A stretch of 64,000 nt of DNA. It comes from Apium graveolens. Its lineage: Eukaryota; Streptophyta; Magnoliopsida; Apiales; Apiaceae. The translations under genes and the position numbers were made by a program. Where the stretch lies: positions 57,114,673 to 57,178,672 of the forward strand of contig NC_133653.1 in the NCBI RefSeq assembly GCF_009905375.1. Reading direction: 5' to 3'. The stretch's first letter is position 1; every line of letters begins with the position of its first letter. The notes under the pieces were generated by a model that saw only the letters and a list, made by a program, of their open reading frames with translations, had not been told where the DNA came from and searched no databases. Below, piece after piece: positions 50,003-60,993 of the stretch.

Positions 50003-51616
50003 ACAAGAGCTACTACTAATTGGAAATTTAAACTGCATAAGGAGATGATGAAAGAGGTATGTATTCTTTAGTAACTTAAAATTTAACATACCTAGTTCTT
50101 AATCCCTAATTTTTTATGTACTAATATGTCCTAGGTTTCAAAGCCTTGTTATGAATGGTTGATGGATAAACCTAGAGGTCAGTGGTCTAGGTCTGCTTTT
50201 AGAACCACACCTTGCAGTGATATATTTGTAAACAATCACTGTGAGGTGTTCAATAGTAGTATAAGAAATTACAGAGAATTATCAATCATAACAATGTTCA
50301 GAGAAATACACAAAGCTGTTATGAAGAGAATCCAAGTGAGAAGGGACAAAATGAAGGATATAGAATTTGTCATCTGCCCTAGTGCTAAAAAAATTGACAA
50401 AGTAAGCACAATCAGTACTACTTGTTCTGACAATGACTATATTTTACTAATGCTTGTTTGTAATTTTATGCACTTTATAGGGCACTACATTATGCACCTG
50501 GTTATGTTGTCACTTGGTCATGAGGCACTTCATACAGTGTCACATATTCGGAAGGTGGCCATGAACTAGTTGTGAACTTCGCCAAGAAGTCATGCACATG
50601 CAGGAAGTAGGAACTCACTGGAATTCCTTGTTATCATGCATGTGCATGCATCCAGTTCAGAAATGGTGAATGGCCTGAACATGTGAATGACTATAATAAG
50701 AAGGATCTACATAAAAGTATGTTCATTTCATAATAATGTTATACTACGTCACACTAATATGTCAAACTAGCATATTTTTCTCAGCTTTACAGCTACACTC
50801 TTGAGCCAATTGTTGGCCCTGAGTTCTGGGAAGACACACCTGAGCCCCTTCCTCTGCCACCTCTTATTAAGGTCCAAACTGGTAGGCCTAAAAAGAAAAG
50901 AAACAAAAAGAATGATATTCCCAAGGATGCAACTAAACTACCTAAGTTTGGGGCCAAGCTAGGTTGTAGTTATTGTAAGGACACAACTCATAACCACAAA
51001 AAATGCACAAAGAAGGTAATGAAAACTACTCAACAATTGTAAATTAAACCAAAAAAGGTAGAAACTAATTGCTACATATTGATGCTTGCAGAGGGATGAT
51101 GAAATAGCCAAGGCTATAGAAGAAAATAGGGCACCTAACATTGGTAGAACCAAGGTGAAATGCACCACATGTGGGGGAATGTCCCATAATAAGAGGAAAG
51201 GTGCTTCAAATTTATAAATTCTATTTATGTGTCATAAAATACTGGAGGCCAAACACATAATACAGAAATACATGGACAAGAGGGTGGTGGAGGCCAAAGA
51301 ACTGATGCATAAAGGGCAGAGAAAGATGGTTGAGGTCGGACACATTATGCAAAAAGGGCACCTAAAAATGTTCAAGCACCAACAACAAAGGATAAGGTAA
51401 AAACAAAGGTGGTTGAAGGTGAGGCATTTAAGGAAAATGGTAAACGATTAGCCAATGAAGCTCTCAAAATAAGGGGAAAAGAAGTAACAACACTAAGAGA
51501 GTTGGAGGCTGCAAAGAGGGCCAAACAAAGTGATTCCAGGCAGAACCAACAAGGGCCTCAAAAACTCAGAAGAAAATGGCATGAAAGAAGGCCAACCATG
51601 AATGTCTTGTGCTAGT

Positions 51617-52009
51617 TATTGCTCAAATTGTCTTGTTCTTTTGTCAAACCATGAATGTAAAATGTTCTCAACTATATGTTGGCCAAACTGATATTTTGTT
51701 AACTAGGCCAAACTGTTATTTTCTTAAGTTTGTTTTGTGAAACTCATGGTTGGTTCAATGTTATGAACATAGGTTTTATTTACTTTTCTAAGATGTTTTC
51801 CTCTGGTTTTCAACTTCATTAGGACATATCAAAAGATTTAGGACAAATGCAGCTTTCATTCATTCACAAACATCACAAATACATAATAGCATCAACAACA
51901 CATTTGTTTTCATTACATACCCAATTACCTACAAACACAGTGCATAAATACCTAAAAAACACAACACAAACTACATCTAAACCAACAAAAGCTAGGCCAA
52001 CAAAGAAGA
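51617..52009. other. Convergent 3' region of MULE 1
   Basis: No gene is seen. This is the gap between the end of the transposase frame and the end of the convergent GRF gene, presumably both 3' untranslated regions. Confidence 0.5.
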
Positions 52010-52366
52010 TTACTCTCCTTTGCTCTCTTCCTTCCTACCAGAGCTAAACCAAATGTGGTAGATGAACAAAAATAATAAAATACATAGTGCTTTCCATTTC
52101 CAAATTTCATTCTTCAGCTACTTTATCTCCTCAGCATACTCCTTTCTCTGGGCAACCAACTCCAGTATAGCTTCATCATCCTTCCTACCCATTCGATATT
52201 TCAGCCCGTTGATCACAACCTTGCTTCTAGCATCAAATTCGGGTTCTGACCACTTGAAGAAGTCACAAGATTGAGTAGCACAAGTCAGAAACTTACGACC
52301 CAGATTATAATCCGTCCATGAAGTCTTCTGAACAACCCAGTTCTTGCAGTAACACTTCTCATTCAT
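52010..52366 (-). pseudogene. GRF-type zinc finger/membrane-segment protein of MULE 1 (one in-frame stop)
   Basis: ATG at 52366 starts MNEKCYCKNWVVQKTSWTDY. The GRF-type zinc-finger pattern is seen at residues 5-43: CYC, TSWT, GRKFLTC, then CDFFKWSEPEF. A charged stretch (GRKDDEAILELVAQRKEYAEE) follows. TAG at 52118-52120 interrupts. The same frame then continues with LKNEIWKWK and a hydrophobic segment (ALCILLFLFIYHIWF) and stops at 52010. GRF fingers bind nucleic acid in proteins such as topoisomerase III and NEIL3. In plants many short GRF proteins are transposon-linked. It is convergent with the MULE 1 transposase, in the same place as the GRF gene of MULE 2. Function in transposition is inference. 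Confidence 0.75.
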
Positions 52367-52559
52367 TGTTCCGAGACAAAGTCTTGCAAATTCGATTTTA
52401 GGTTTAGTTTGGTTGGAAAATGGGGAAGATAATACGAAAGTGTTGTATACGGCTGGAAGAGATCATTATACGTATATATAACCAAAATAGAGCTGTTGAA
52501 TTATGTTTTGACGTTTTTACCCCAGCTTCGTTAACGGCCCAAGTGCGGAGCCCCTCATC

Positions 52560-52662
52560 TGCTAACATTTTATTTGTTCAGTAAATCATTTGTTGAGTCA
52601 AACAAATTAGTTATTGGAGTGCAAAAATTGAAATGTTTCAGTCACCCAAATGCAATTAAGTC
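52560..52662. repeat. Possible right terminus of MULE 1
   Basis: Read leftward from 52662 this is GACTTAATTGCATTTGGGTG followed by ACTGAAACATTTC, the kind of sequence seen in plant MULE terminal repeats. No matching left terminus or 9-bp duplication was found, which fits the missing N-terminus of the transposase. Confidence 0.3.
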
Positions 52663-53175
52663 TTTAAAATTTTTTATATGGTTAAAACAAACAACTACAC
52701 ATAATAGTGGGTTTCCAAGAAGATCCGATGGTTTAATCCTAGTTGTATGGGACGGTTTGGTTAGTCGACATGACACAATTACAGTAGTCGGTGCTGAATG
52801 CTGATTCATCCTTGATCATCGCTAAATCTTAAAGACTGCTGCTGCTATTTCAGCAATTTTTTGATTATTTTATGAATTTACGCGTCTTGCTACACAATTC
52901 TCTCAGCTATCGACTAGTTTGTGTTATAATTATATGTACAAAGTTATTTGAAAGTAATTTATTTGAAATATACAAAGTTGTAAAAATGTAAATATAATGA
53001 TACAGATCACTCGTACATATCTCGGTTGTCTCAACACCTGTGCCTGGAACAAGTCAAATTAGAATATAGAATCACCACATTTGCAGTGATCAACTCGGTT
53101 AACAGCATTAAAACCACAACGAATTGGATTAAATAATTACTACTTTGTATCAAACAGCTTGAAGGCTAAATAATA

Positions 53176-53415
53176 CTCCCTCCGTCTCCCTCAATTCTTT
53201 ACATTGGGGGACGGAAACTCGACACGTACTTTAATACTCTTATTAAATATAATTGCATAATTATTTTTAAATTTTTTTTTCTTCTAAATAAAAATATAAT
53301 GTTCAAACTTTTATAAAAAAAAAAATTTTAAAAAAAAATTACGGAAGTATACTTTATAGTTACCTGTGTCAAGCATGTGAAAAAAACTGTAAATAAATGA
53401 GAGGGACGGAGGTAG
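53176..53415. mobile_element. Stowaway MITE
   Basis: 240 bp with TA duplicated at 53174-53175 and 53416-53417. The left end is CTCCCTCCGTCTCCCTCAAT and the inverted right end is CTACCTCCGTCCCTCTCATT. Both continue to TTTACA, so the inverted repeats are about 30 bp. Start, size and TA target are classic for Stowaway. Confidence 0.88.
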
Positions 53416-53671
53416 TAACTTGAATGGAATTTCTGAAGAAAAAAACAAGTGAAACTGAAAGGAAAAGGAGCAACTGGAAGACGATGCTCACTTGACAAAC
53501 ATACCCTACTTCTCCATTTGCTACAATATTCTGTTAAAATGAAACAATTAAAACTCTCCCATGCACAGTTTCTCTCTTAAAAAAATTCATCAACTGCATG
53601 TTGCTCTCACTTGAATCATGTCGAATTCGCCTTCTACTTATGTGGGATCATTAAGCATAATTTTTATGGCT

Positions 53672-53806
53672 GATGTCTTTACCTACACTACTCATATAAG
53701 GATGCTGCTTTCCCAAGACAAGGCTGTTGAGGCTGAACATTTGTTCAAGAAAGGCATGTCACTAGATGTTATAACCTATAACAGATTAATTTAAGGTCTT
53801 TGAAAT
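53672..53806 (+). pseudogene. Pentatricopeptide-repeat-like fragment
   Basis: The frame reads DVFTYTTHIRMLLSQDKAVE, then AEHLFKKGMSLDVITYNRLI, then a stop and GL. This is about one and a half PPR motifs (pattern VxTYxxLI...Kx.EAexLFxxM...DVxTYNxLIxGL). PPR proteins bind organellar RNA. No start codon or further repeats adjoin, so this is a relic of a PPR gene or a captured fragment. Confidence 0.5.
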
Positions 53807-55738
53807 TTACATATGAAAGAAATTTTCAATTAGCAGATGTTTTAACAGTTAAATAGACAACTTGTTATTGTCTTCTCAGCACATATATAAACTAATTTAC
53901 GATTTCTCCCTACCACCCTTCATGATATGAAAATCATTGAATTCAAAGCTTCTCTATCTTGCCTAGGAAGTTCCTGCTGTAGTTATTAAGAGTTTGGTGG
54001 TTTAGTCTATAAAGTACTTTTGTGTGTTTCCAAAATTGGCTCATCATAAGCCTGCTTATTTTATACAATCCACTAAAACCATATGCATGTTAACCTTGCT
54101 TTGCTGTGATGTTTTTTTAGCTTAACAAACCAAATTGCGATCTTCTTTTTGTGTTTTAAGCACAGTCCACTGACGTACTAAATCTTCCTATCAAATTGTA
54201 ATGTTCTGTCACAATATGTAGATTGACTTGCAATGCTTCAATCTCTAACTTAAAAACTGAGGGTTTACTTCTTACTTGTACTAGGTAACAAAAAGTAGCC
54301 GAAAAAAAAATTGTCTGAACCGTTTCCATATCATAATGCCATAAACGTGTAAAGAATCTTTCATTGGCGTATTGATGTAATCTGTCGATCCGAAGATACA
54401 AAGTAGAAGCATAACTATTTACTCATTCAAAAGATAGTAAGTTCTGTTTCTGTAAAGTATATTCTTGTCGATAGCTGGTCAGGATTGTCTTCTATATGTT
54501 TTAAAAAAAGATTTACAGTTGTTTCTGTTTTTCGTTTTTGCCCGTTCTGAAGGTACTATCTTGTTTCTCTGTTAAATATTTATTTGTTCAGGCTTGGCTT
54601 TTAGGCCGTTTTTCCAAATTAGGGAAAAAACACTTTTCCATAAAGCTGCGTTTAAATTTTCCAGACAGTCTAGAGCACGCTTTTGGCTGGTGACATCTGG
54701 AGGAGAAATGTATAATATGACCAATTCCTGGGCTACAGGAAGCTGTCAGAAATACCCGTTGGTTGTTCCCATGATCAAAAGCCGGATAGAATCAAAGACT
54801 TTAATGCTAAGGAAAAACTGCTCTTGTATCTGTTGAAGTAGTCCAATTCACATTTGCTAAAGAGGTTTGTGCATTGAAGTATAATGTTGGGGCATCTATG
54901 CACAATTCTTGAGGACATTGTAAATGGGGCTCGGATCACATTGCTGGGACTTCATCTAGATTTTTTGTTGTTCTGGTAATAGAAATGGGAGGGTTACAGT
55001 ACATATTTGATTAGCCACATAGCATTCTATCTGAAAAATTTTGTTGCCGTGGAATTATTTGTTGCTTATTAAGTTCTGTTGCATGCCTTGCACGATTTTG
55101 TCTGTGTTGTTTTCATGGTTGGAGAATGCAACACCGTATCAGTATGGTGGTTGGTTGGTTGCTGATGGCGAATCTAGAATTACTAATTCTGTATCTGCGT
55201 TTTTAGATTCTTGAATCCTCTCTCCTCTGGCTTATTATACTAGTGCTCAAACTTCTAACTTTGTAGCTTAAACTCATATCCTTTTTATTATATTTTGAAA
55301 TGCTAAACCATCAACATAAAGATTAAAATCTCTCATATTCATGTTCCACTGTTGATGTTTTATAGTTACATAAAAATTGGGTTTTACTTGTTACCATATT
55401 GGTTTAATGAAGTACCTGAGGCTTCTATTCGTATTATACATACTTTCTAGTTGAATAATTTGAACTCAATATGCTTTTGTCATTAATTATCGTGTATCCT
55501 CCTCTTTAAATTTTAATATATCTTTAATTCCTGTTTCTTGTAATCTTTTTTTTTTCATCTGTAGGTAGCTAAAATGTTTGCCAGATACCAAGCTGTTGAC
55601 GCTGTACAGGCGAACGGCATTGATGGGTTGGAAGGTGACACTGGACAGAATTCGATTATTCTGCAGGCCAGTATTAGCCAGTATTAACAGATGACCTTAT
55701 AGTGTAAATACAAGAAATCAGAATGATCCTTGAATAAG

Positions 55739-55871
55739 GGCTTAAATCTCAAATTAGTCGCTGAAGTGAGGGTGACATATCAAAAATACCTTTCTAGTTA
55801 TCGGGGTCTCGATGACAGCACTCTAGTTGAGAGTAATGACTTCCCCGTTAGTCAAGGACGTTGACTTGACG
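55739..55871 (+). repeat. Left terminal inverted repeat of MULE 2
   Basis: It starts GGCTTAAATCTCAAATTAGT and matches the reverse complement of 60851-60984 (GGGGTAAATCTCAAAGTAGT) with about nine mismatches, up to CAAGGACGTTGACTTGACG. Confidence 0.95.
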
Positions 55872-56164
55872 AAAGACGTTATTTACTTAACGGCAAATCC
55901 AGATGACACCTACATGGCAACAGCTGTTAAGTTACGTGGCTTCCAAATAAGCAAAACTACGTTTATAACAAAAAAAACAAGAAAAATAAACAGTCATAAT
56001 CGATTAAAAACAAATCTGAGAGAGAAGAGTGTGATTGGAAAATTGGGGGAAAAAACCCTAAGTGAAGAAATCGTCTGAGAGAGTGCAATTGAGGGGCGAA
56101 TTGGAAGAACATTGTGGGGGGAGTGCGAATACCGTCACTCGAAGATCTAATACTGCAATCGAAG

Positions 56165-56278
56165 GTATGTTCGATTCCCTTAATTGACGAATCCTAGATG
56201 TATTGACTTGTATGTATCTGTAAGTATGTTGATATGTGCACATATATACATTTATATGTTATTTTGTGTTTTTTTCAG
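56165..56278 (+). other. Intron in the 5' leader of the MULE 2 transposase
   Basis: It runs from GAAG|GTATGT at 56165 to TTTTTTTCAG at 56278, one base before the transposase ATG at 56280. It is inferred from splice consensus only. Confidence 0.55.
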
Positions 56279-56279
56279 C

Positions 56280-59200
56280 ATGTATACTACTCTGTATCTT
56301 CACCACCATGGTGATTTTACCCCTCCTCCTACTATTACTTATGTTGGGGGTAAAACCGAGGTCATTACAGAGTTTGATAGTGATTTGATGTACTTTCGTG
56401 ACCTAGAAGATTTTGCCCAGAAATATGATTATGATGTGAATTCTCTTGTTTATTTTAAGTGTGATGGGTTTAGTTTTAGTGAAGGTATCAGGGTAATATA
56501 TGATGATGGTTCTGTGAGGAATTTAGTTGATTTGTCTAAGCCGTATGGCAGGATTGATTTATATGTAGATCATTTTAACCTTGATGACCTAATTGATGTT
56601 CCGCAAACCCCTAAACAATGTAAAATTAAAACTGTGCCTAAGGGAAACAATGTGAGTAGAATGATGGAAGAAGAAATAGTTGGGGATAATAGTGATAATA
56701 GTGATAATGGGGATGATACGGATGATTCTTATGACCCTGAGTACAGACTTGCTAATGATAGTGAGGAATCAGATAATGATGATAGTGTATGCCCTGATAA
56801 TGTATGTGACAGTGATGATGAGTTGCATACCATTAGGCAAAATGCTAAGGAATTTAAAGATAAAATGTATAATGCTATGAACATACCAAACAAGTCCCCT
56901 AGTGAAGAGTCTGCTTATGATTCACAAGTTATGAGGTCTCTCTCATCCTCAAGTGAGGATGAGAATGCAAGAATTGGATATGTTGGTCCACCTAATCCCA
57001 AGAAAAGAAGAATCTTGAAAAAAAAGGGTAATACTGAAGGGGTACCTAGGTTTGAAGTAGGACAGAAGTTTGTTAACATGGTTGAGTTCAGGGATACTGT
57101 TAGGAGGTATGGTGTGCTTGATAGAAGAGGGGTCGAATGCATTACTAATGATGGTAGAAGATGCCAAGTGTCTTGTGAGGCAAACTGTCTGTTCTACATT
57201 TGGTACAGTAGGGACAAGGATAGTGAGACTGTAACTGTAAAAACACTGGTTGCACACACTTGTACACTAAGCCATACAACAACAAAATGGCAAATGTCAA
57301 GTATTTGTGTGAAGTTTTTGGGGATAGGATCAGGAAGAACCCTCAATGGTCATGTAAGGAGATGGCTGAAATAATTAAAAATGAACTGGAAATTGAGGTT
57401 CCTAGAATTAAAGTGTTGAGGCTAAGAAAAATGGCACTTGAAGGAATTGCTGAGAGTCTTAGGCAACATTATGCTAGAGTGAGGGATTTTGGCCAAGAGG
57501 TGTTGTTAAGTAACCCTAAAAATACTGTGAAGATATCAACAACTAGATTGAATCCAGAGGATCCTGTGAAGTTCAAAAGAATCTATGTGTGCTATTATGC
57601 TCTCAAGGCTGGTTGGAAAGCAGGTTGTAGACCAGTTATTGGGCTTGATGGATGTTTCTTGAAGACTGTTTGTGGGGGTCAGCTCCTATCTACTGTAGGT
57701 AGAGATGGAAACAACCAAATGTTTCCAATCTGTTATGCTGTGGTTGAATCTGAGAATACGGATTCTTGGAGGTGGTTTCTTATGTTGCTCAAGGATGACT
57801 TAGATCTGGAGGATGGAGCTAGATTGACAATCATAAGTGATCAGCAAAAAGGGTTGGAAAATGCTGTGAAAGAGCTTCTTCCATATGTTGAGCACAGATT
57901 GTGCACAAGGCATCTTTGTGCCAATTTCAAGAAAAAGTAATGCTCTTTCTCTACTTGATAATTTTCTGTAATGTTCACGTATATTGATTTTGACTAATAT
58001 TTGCTACTGTGCTTCCAGGTTCAACACTGGAATATTGAAGAATTTGTTTTGGAGAATTGCATTGTCAACTCACAAGGTTGCACATTTAAGGGCTATGAAA
58101 GAACTTGAGAGACACTCAAAGGTTGCATATGCTCTCTTGTCAAAACATGATCCTAAACAGTGGTGCAAATCCTATTTCCAAACACACTCCCAGTTGATAA
58201 CACAAACAATAATATGTCTAAAAGCTTTAATTCATGGATCATAAATGAAAGGTAAAACAAGTATATAACACTCTACAATATGTAATGCACCATGATTGAA
58301 TGTTATTTCCTAACTACTTGACATTGTCATGTAACAGGTTCATGCCCTTGTTGACCATGCTCCAAGAGATACATTTCAAACTACTGACAAGAATAAGAAG
58401 AAGAAGAGATGAGATGTTGAATAGTGATCTGACCCTTTGTCCCAAAATAAAAAAGACTTTGGATTTTCTTATGACTGAATCTAAAAAATGGTCTGCAGCA
58501 TGGAATGGAGATAGAAAATTTCAAGTGAAATATGGAACAAAGGCAGTTACAGTTGATTTGGAGAGGGGCACATGTGATTGTAAGATGTATGATCTAACAG
58601 GCATACCATGCCAACATGCCATAGCTGCTATACACTCAAGGAGGCACCAACCACAGGAAGCACCAACCACAGGAATATGTGCCTGACTACTATAAAAGGG
58701 AGAAATATCTTGAAAGCTACAAGCACTCTCTTGAGGCAATGAAAGGTGAGGAATACTGGGACTTTCACTCATAAGAAATAATGCTGCCTCCTGACATTCC
58801 CAAGAAACTCAGAGGAAGACCAAAGAAAATGAGAAGGAGGGAGGAGTGGGAAGGTGGCACCAGAAGTCAGGCTACACCATCTCAAGGAATTATCCTATAG
58901 AGGTATAGCAACAGAAGAGTGATGCATTGTAGTAATTGTAGACAGCCAGGGCATAGAGTCTCCAAGTGTCCAAAAGAACACGGATGCCACACTTGAACAG
59001 ACAAGAGAGAAAGATGCTGCAACTGAGATAAGAAAGAAGAAAAAAACACAGGGTGCACCAGTGAAGAAGAAGGCCAAGGAGGTGGCAAGACAGAAGCTTG
59101 CTGTGAGAAGACCTACTAAGGGAATCACAATCAATGAACCACAGACTCAAGGTTCACAAATAGGCTCTAAACATTCAAAAGACAAAAAGGACACATATAA

Positions 59201-59744
59201 GGGCAAAGGTAAGCAGCTGGTAGAAGAAGATGAAGGAAGTTTGGATGATGGCAGTGATGCTAGTGACAGGGTTGCAGAAGAGGTTTGGAAGTTGTTTGAG
59301 GATGACTACTTTCAAGGCAATGAAGAAAGTCAGGAAAAGATGAAGTTGGTGACAGAAGTTGAAGCACAAGAAGATGCACATATGGTTGAGCTTGGAGATG
59401 ATGAGCCCTTGGCCTCTTTCAAGAAAATTCCAAGGAAGAAAATGCCTTTGGTTAAAGGCCAAAATGCTGATGAGTGGTCTAACAGTGGCAAGGATTATGT
59501 GAGGTTCAGTGATGAGCTTAGAGGCCCTGTAGGTACAAAGGCAGTTTTCATGCCAACACCAAGCTTGGTTCCTTTCAGACCACCTAGGGCTACACCACCT
59601 GCAAACACACCACCTCTCAAACCAGAGCAGAGGCCAAGGGCTGCAGCAGCCCCTAGAAGTTATGGTTTCAGACTCAGCACTGAGTTAAAAAGGTTAAGTG
59701 GCTTCAAGAATACTGCAGAAGATCCAATTAACCTAGGGGAATGA
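56280..59744 (+). pseudogene. MULE 2 transposase (MuDR family), broken
   Basis: ATG at 56280 starts MYTTLYLHHHGDFTPPPTIT. Order seen: N-terminal domain; acidic Asp/Ser/Glu region (about 56680-56960); MuDR DNA-binding domain (FEVGQKFVNMVEFRDTVRRY); a one-base frameshift near 57270; the MULE domain with catalytic Asp in VIGLDGCFLK and in ISDQQKG, and the C-x2-H of HRLCTRHL. An intron at 57937-58018 leads to FNTGILKNLFW. Another frameshift lies near 58195, and a second intron at about 58250-58337. The SWIM finger (CDCKMYDLTGIPCQHA) is intact. A 16-bp tandem duplication at 58644-58675 then shifts the frame. A CCHC knuckle (CSNCRQPGHRVSKC, about 58923-58964) and a Lys/Pro-rich tail end the protein. 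Both visible catalytic Asp codons survive, unlike MULE 1. Confidence 0.9.
58644..58675 (+). repeat. 16-bp tandem duplication inside the MULE 2 transposase
   Basis: GCACCAACCACAGGAA occurs twice in direct succession. Sixteen is not a multiple of three, so the duplication shifts the frame just after the SWIM finger. Confidence 0.95.
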
Positions 59745-60127
59745 ATTTTAAGTAGTGTTGCTTTTGGAAGTTTTATTTAATCCAGTTCTATTATGTCTCT
59801 CTTGAACTTGTTATTGTTAAGACTGATGCAACTTTTTTTTAAGTATTTGGTATCTATTAAGACGGATGTAACTTGTGTTTGTAAGACTTATTTATGATGA
59901 ATGGTTTCTATTATGCAATTTGGTATCTGTTATATTATTTTTCAATTATTATCATGGTGAAAATGACTATCTAATTTGTCCCAAATTATACCAAAAGGTG
60001 GTCCATATGACCTTTTCATTGATTACAACCATTACAAATGCATTCAACCATACAATCTATTCAAACCATTACATTCACTACTCCTAACTACCATTACACA
60101 GGCATCTTTACTGCCATCATAAACCAA
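59745..60127. other. Convergent 3' region of MULE 2
   Basis: No gene is seen between the transposase stop and the convergent GRF gene, presumably overlapping 3' untranslated regions. Confidence 0.5.
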
Positions 60128-60661
60128 CTACTTCATATTCATTACAAATGCAACCACCATCACAGCAAATAGCACACAGATCTTGAGTTGTTTTTTCATC
60201 TTTTTCTTCTCATCCTCTAACTGACTTCTTGCATCGATCAACACCTTTCTTTCCTCCTTCAAAATCTTCCTTTTTTCAACACTTTCCTCTAAGTCTTCTT
60301 GGACAAGTTTTAACTTCTCCTCCAAATAAATTCTCCGGTGGTTCAAGTGAGTTATCACTTTCATTGATCTAGGGCAGAATTCTTCCTCAAACCATTGAAA
60401 AAAATGGCAGCCTTCACCTTCCTACAATTAACAAATTTTAAACATTATTTACAACAATAAAAAAACATAAAAAAATAATCAAAATATTACCTTTGGTATG
60501 GCACAAGTATAGAAACGCCTTCCAGGATTTTTTAAAGTCCATGAAACACATGTTCTAGCTCATCTCCCACAAAAACACATTTTGTATTCTTCCTTCTTCA
60601 CCGACTGCACAGAGGAGGAACTATCCGCACTTCTACCCATGGGGCTTTGATACTTAGACAT
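60128..60661 (-). pseudogene. GRF-type zinc finger/coiled-coil/membrane-segment protein of MULE 2 (one in-frame stop)
   Basis: Exon 1 (60661-60491) starts ATG, MSKYQSPMGRSADSSSSVQS, and holds the first half of a GRF finger: CFCG, then VSWTLKNPGRRFYTC. TGA in place of one codon just after CFCGR breaks it. An intron at 60422-60490 has GTAATA and TTGTAG ends. Exon 2 (60421-60128) completes the finger with GCHFFQWFEEEF, then a coiled coil of about 50 residues (HRRIYLEEKLKLVQEDLEES onward) and a C-terminal hydrophobic segment (ICVLFAVMVVAFVM). Both exons are multiples of three. It converges on the transposase gene inside the same terminal repeats, so it is cargo or an accessory gene of the element. 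MULE 1 has the same arrangement without the intron. Confidence 0.85.
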
Positions 60662-60850
60662 ATGAGTAGCAACTATACTGAAGAAATTGGGGAGAAAACC
60701 ACAGGATTTTGATTTATGTTTATTCAACTCTAAGAACCCTAGTTTATATATGTATAAGCATTATGACATAACCGTTGCTATTTAGCCACGTCAACAGACT
60801 TTACCGTTACATCCATGTTGTCCAAACTATCTCTGCCACGCCCACTCTCC

Positions 60851-60984
60851 CGTCAAGTCAACGTCCTTGTCTAATGGGGAAGTCATTACTCTCAACTAGA
60901 GTGGTGTCATCGAGACCCCGATAACTAGAAGGGTATTTTTGATATGTCACCCTCACTTCAGTGACTACTTTGAGATTTACCCCC
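60851..60984 (-). repeat. Right terminal inverted repeat of MULE 2
   Basis: It is the reverse complement of the left repeat, 134 bp, bounded by the TTGAATAAG duplication at 60985-60993. Confidence 0.95.
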
Positions 60985-60993
60985 TTGAATAAG

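Larger units (their letters stand above)
31740..51616 (+). pseudogene. MULE 1 transposase (MuDR family), decayed and split by two LTR elements
   Basis: A plant Mutator-like transposase without its N-terminus. Coding blocks, in order: an acidic Asp/Glu/Ser-rich region (about 31780-32170); the MuDR DNA-binding domain start (FKLGLLFRDSKIFREAVNRY); the MULE domain at 32449-32960 with first catalytic Asp in LVGLDGCHLKGPYGGQ. The second catalytic site reads ISNRQK where relatives have ISDRQK. An intron (about 32967-33025, GT...TTTTTCAG) leads to ELINALDSVV. The exon is then cut by Copia element 2 and by an LTR-only element, resuming at 50003 with TTNWKFKLHKEMMKE. Introns follow at about 50056-50131 and 50401-50481. 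A SWIM zinc finger (SCTCR...GIPCYHA, with a stop) and two knuckle-like motifs (CSYCKDTTHNHKKC, CTTCGGMSH) end the protein. Stops and frameshifts are frequent, so it is dead. Confidence 0.88.
52663..55729. other. Intergenic region between the two MULEs
   Basis: No intact gene is supported. It contains a Stowaway MITE (53176-53415), a PPR-like fragment (53672-53806), a dispersed repeat unit (about 53860-54020) and AT-rich sequence. A stretch at 55563-55690 after a pyrimidine tract and CTGTAG could be a spliced exon, but I cannot tie it to a family. Confidence 0.5.
55739..60984 (+). mobile_element. MULE 2, complete Mutator-like element (5.2 kb)
   Basis: It has terminal inverted repeats of about 133 bp (55739-55871 and 60851-60984) and a perfect 9-bp target duplication TTGAATAAG (55730-55738 and 60985-60993), the length typical of Mutator. 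Inside lie a transposase gene on the plus strand and a convergent GRF-type gene on the minus strand. Both carry disabling changes, but the intact ends and duplication argue for a fairly recent insertion, and the ends could still respond to a transposase from elsewhere. Confidence 0.95.

Noticed and set aside
52574..52804. 76-residue plus-strand ORF beside the putative right end of MULE 1
   Set aside because: It begins within the terminal-repeat-like sequence and has no recognisable content.
54156..54836. Two ORFs of about 80 residues between the MULEs
   Set aside because: No motif could be recognised and no splice or start context supports them.
55827..56078. 83-residue ORF in the left end of MULE 2
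   Set aside because: It starts inside the terminal inverted repeat and overlaps the transposase 5' leader.
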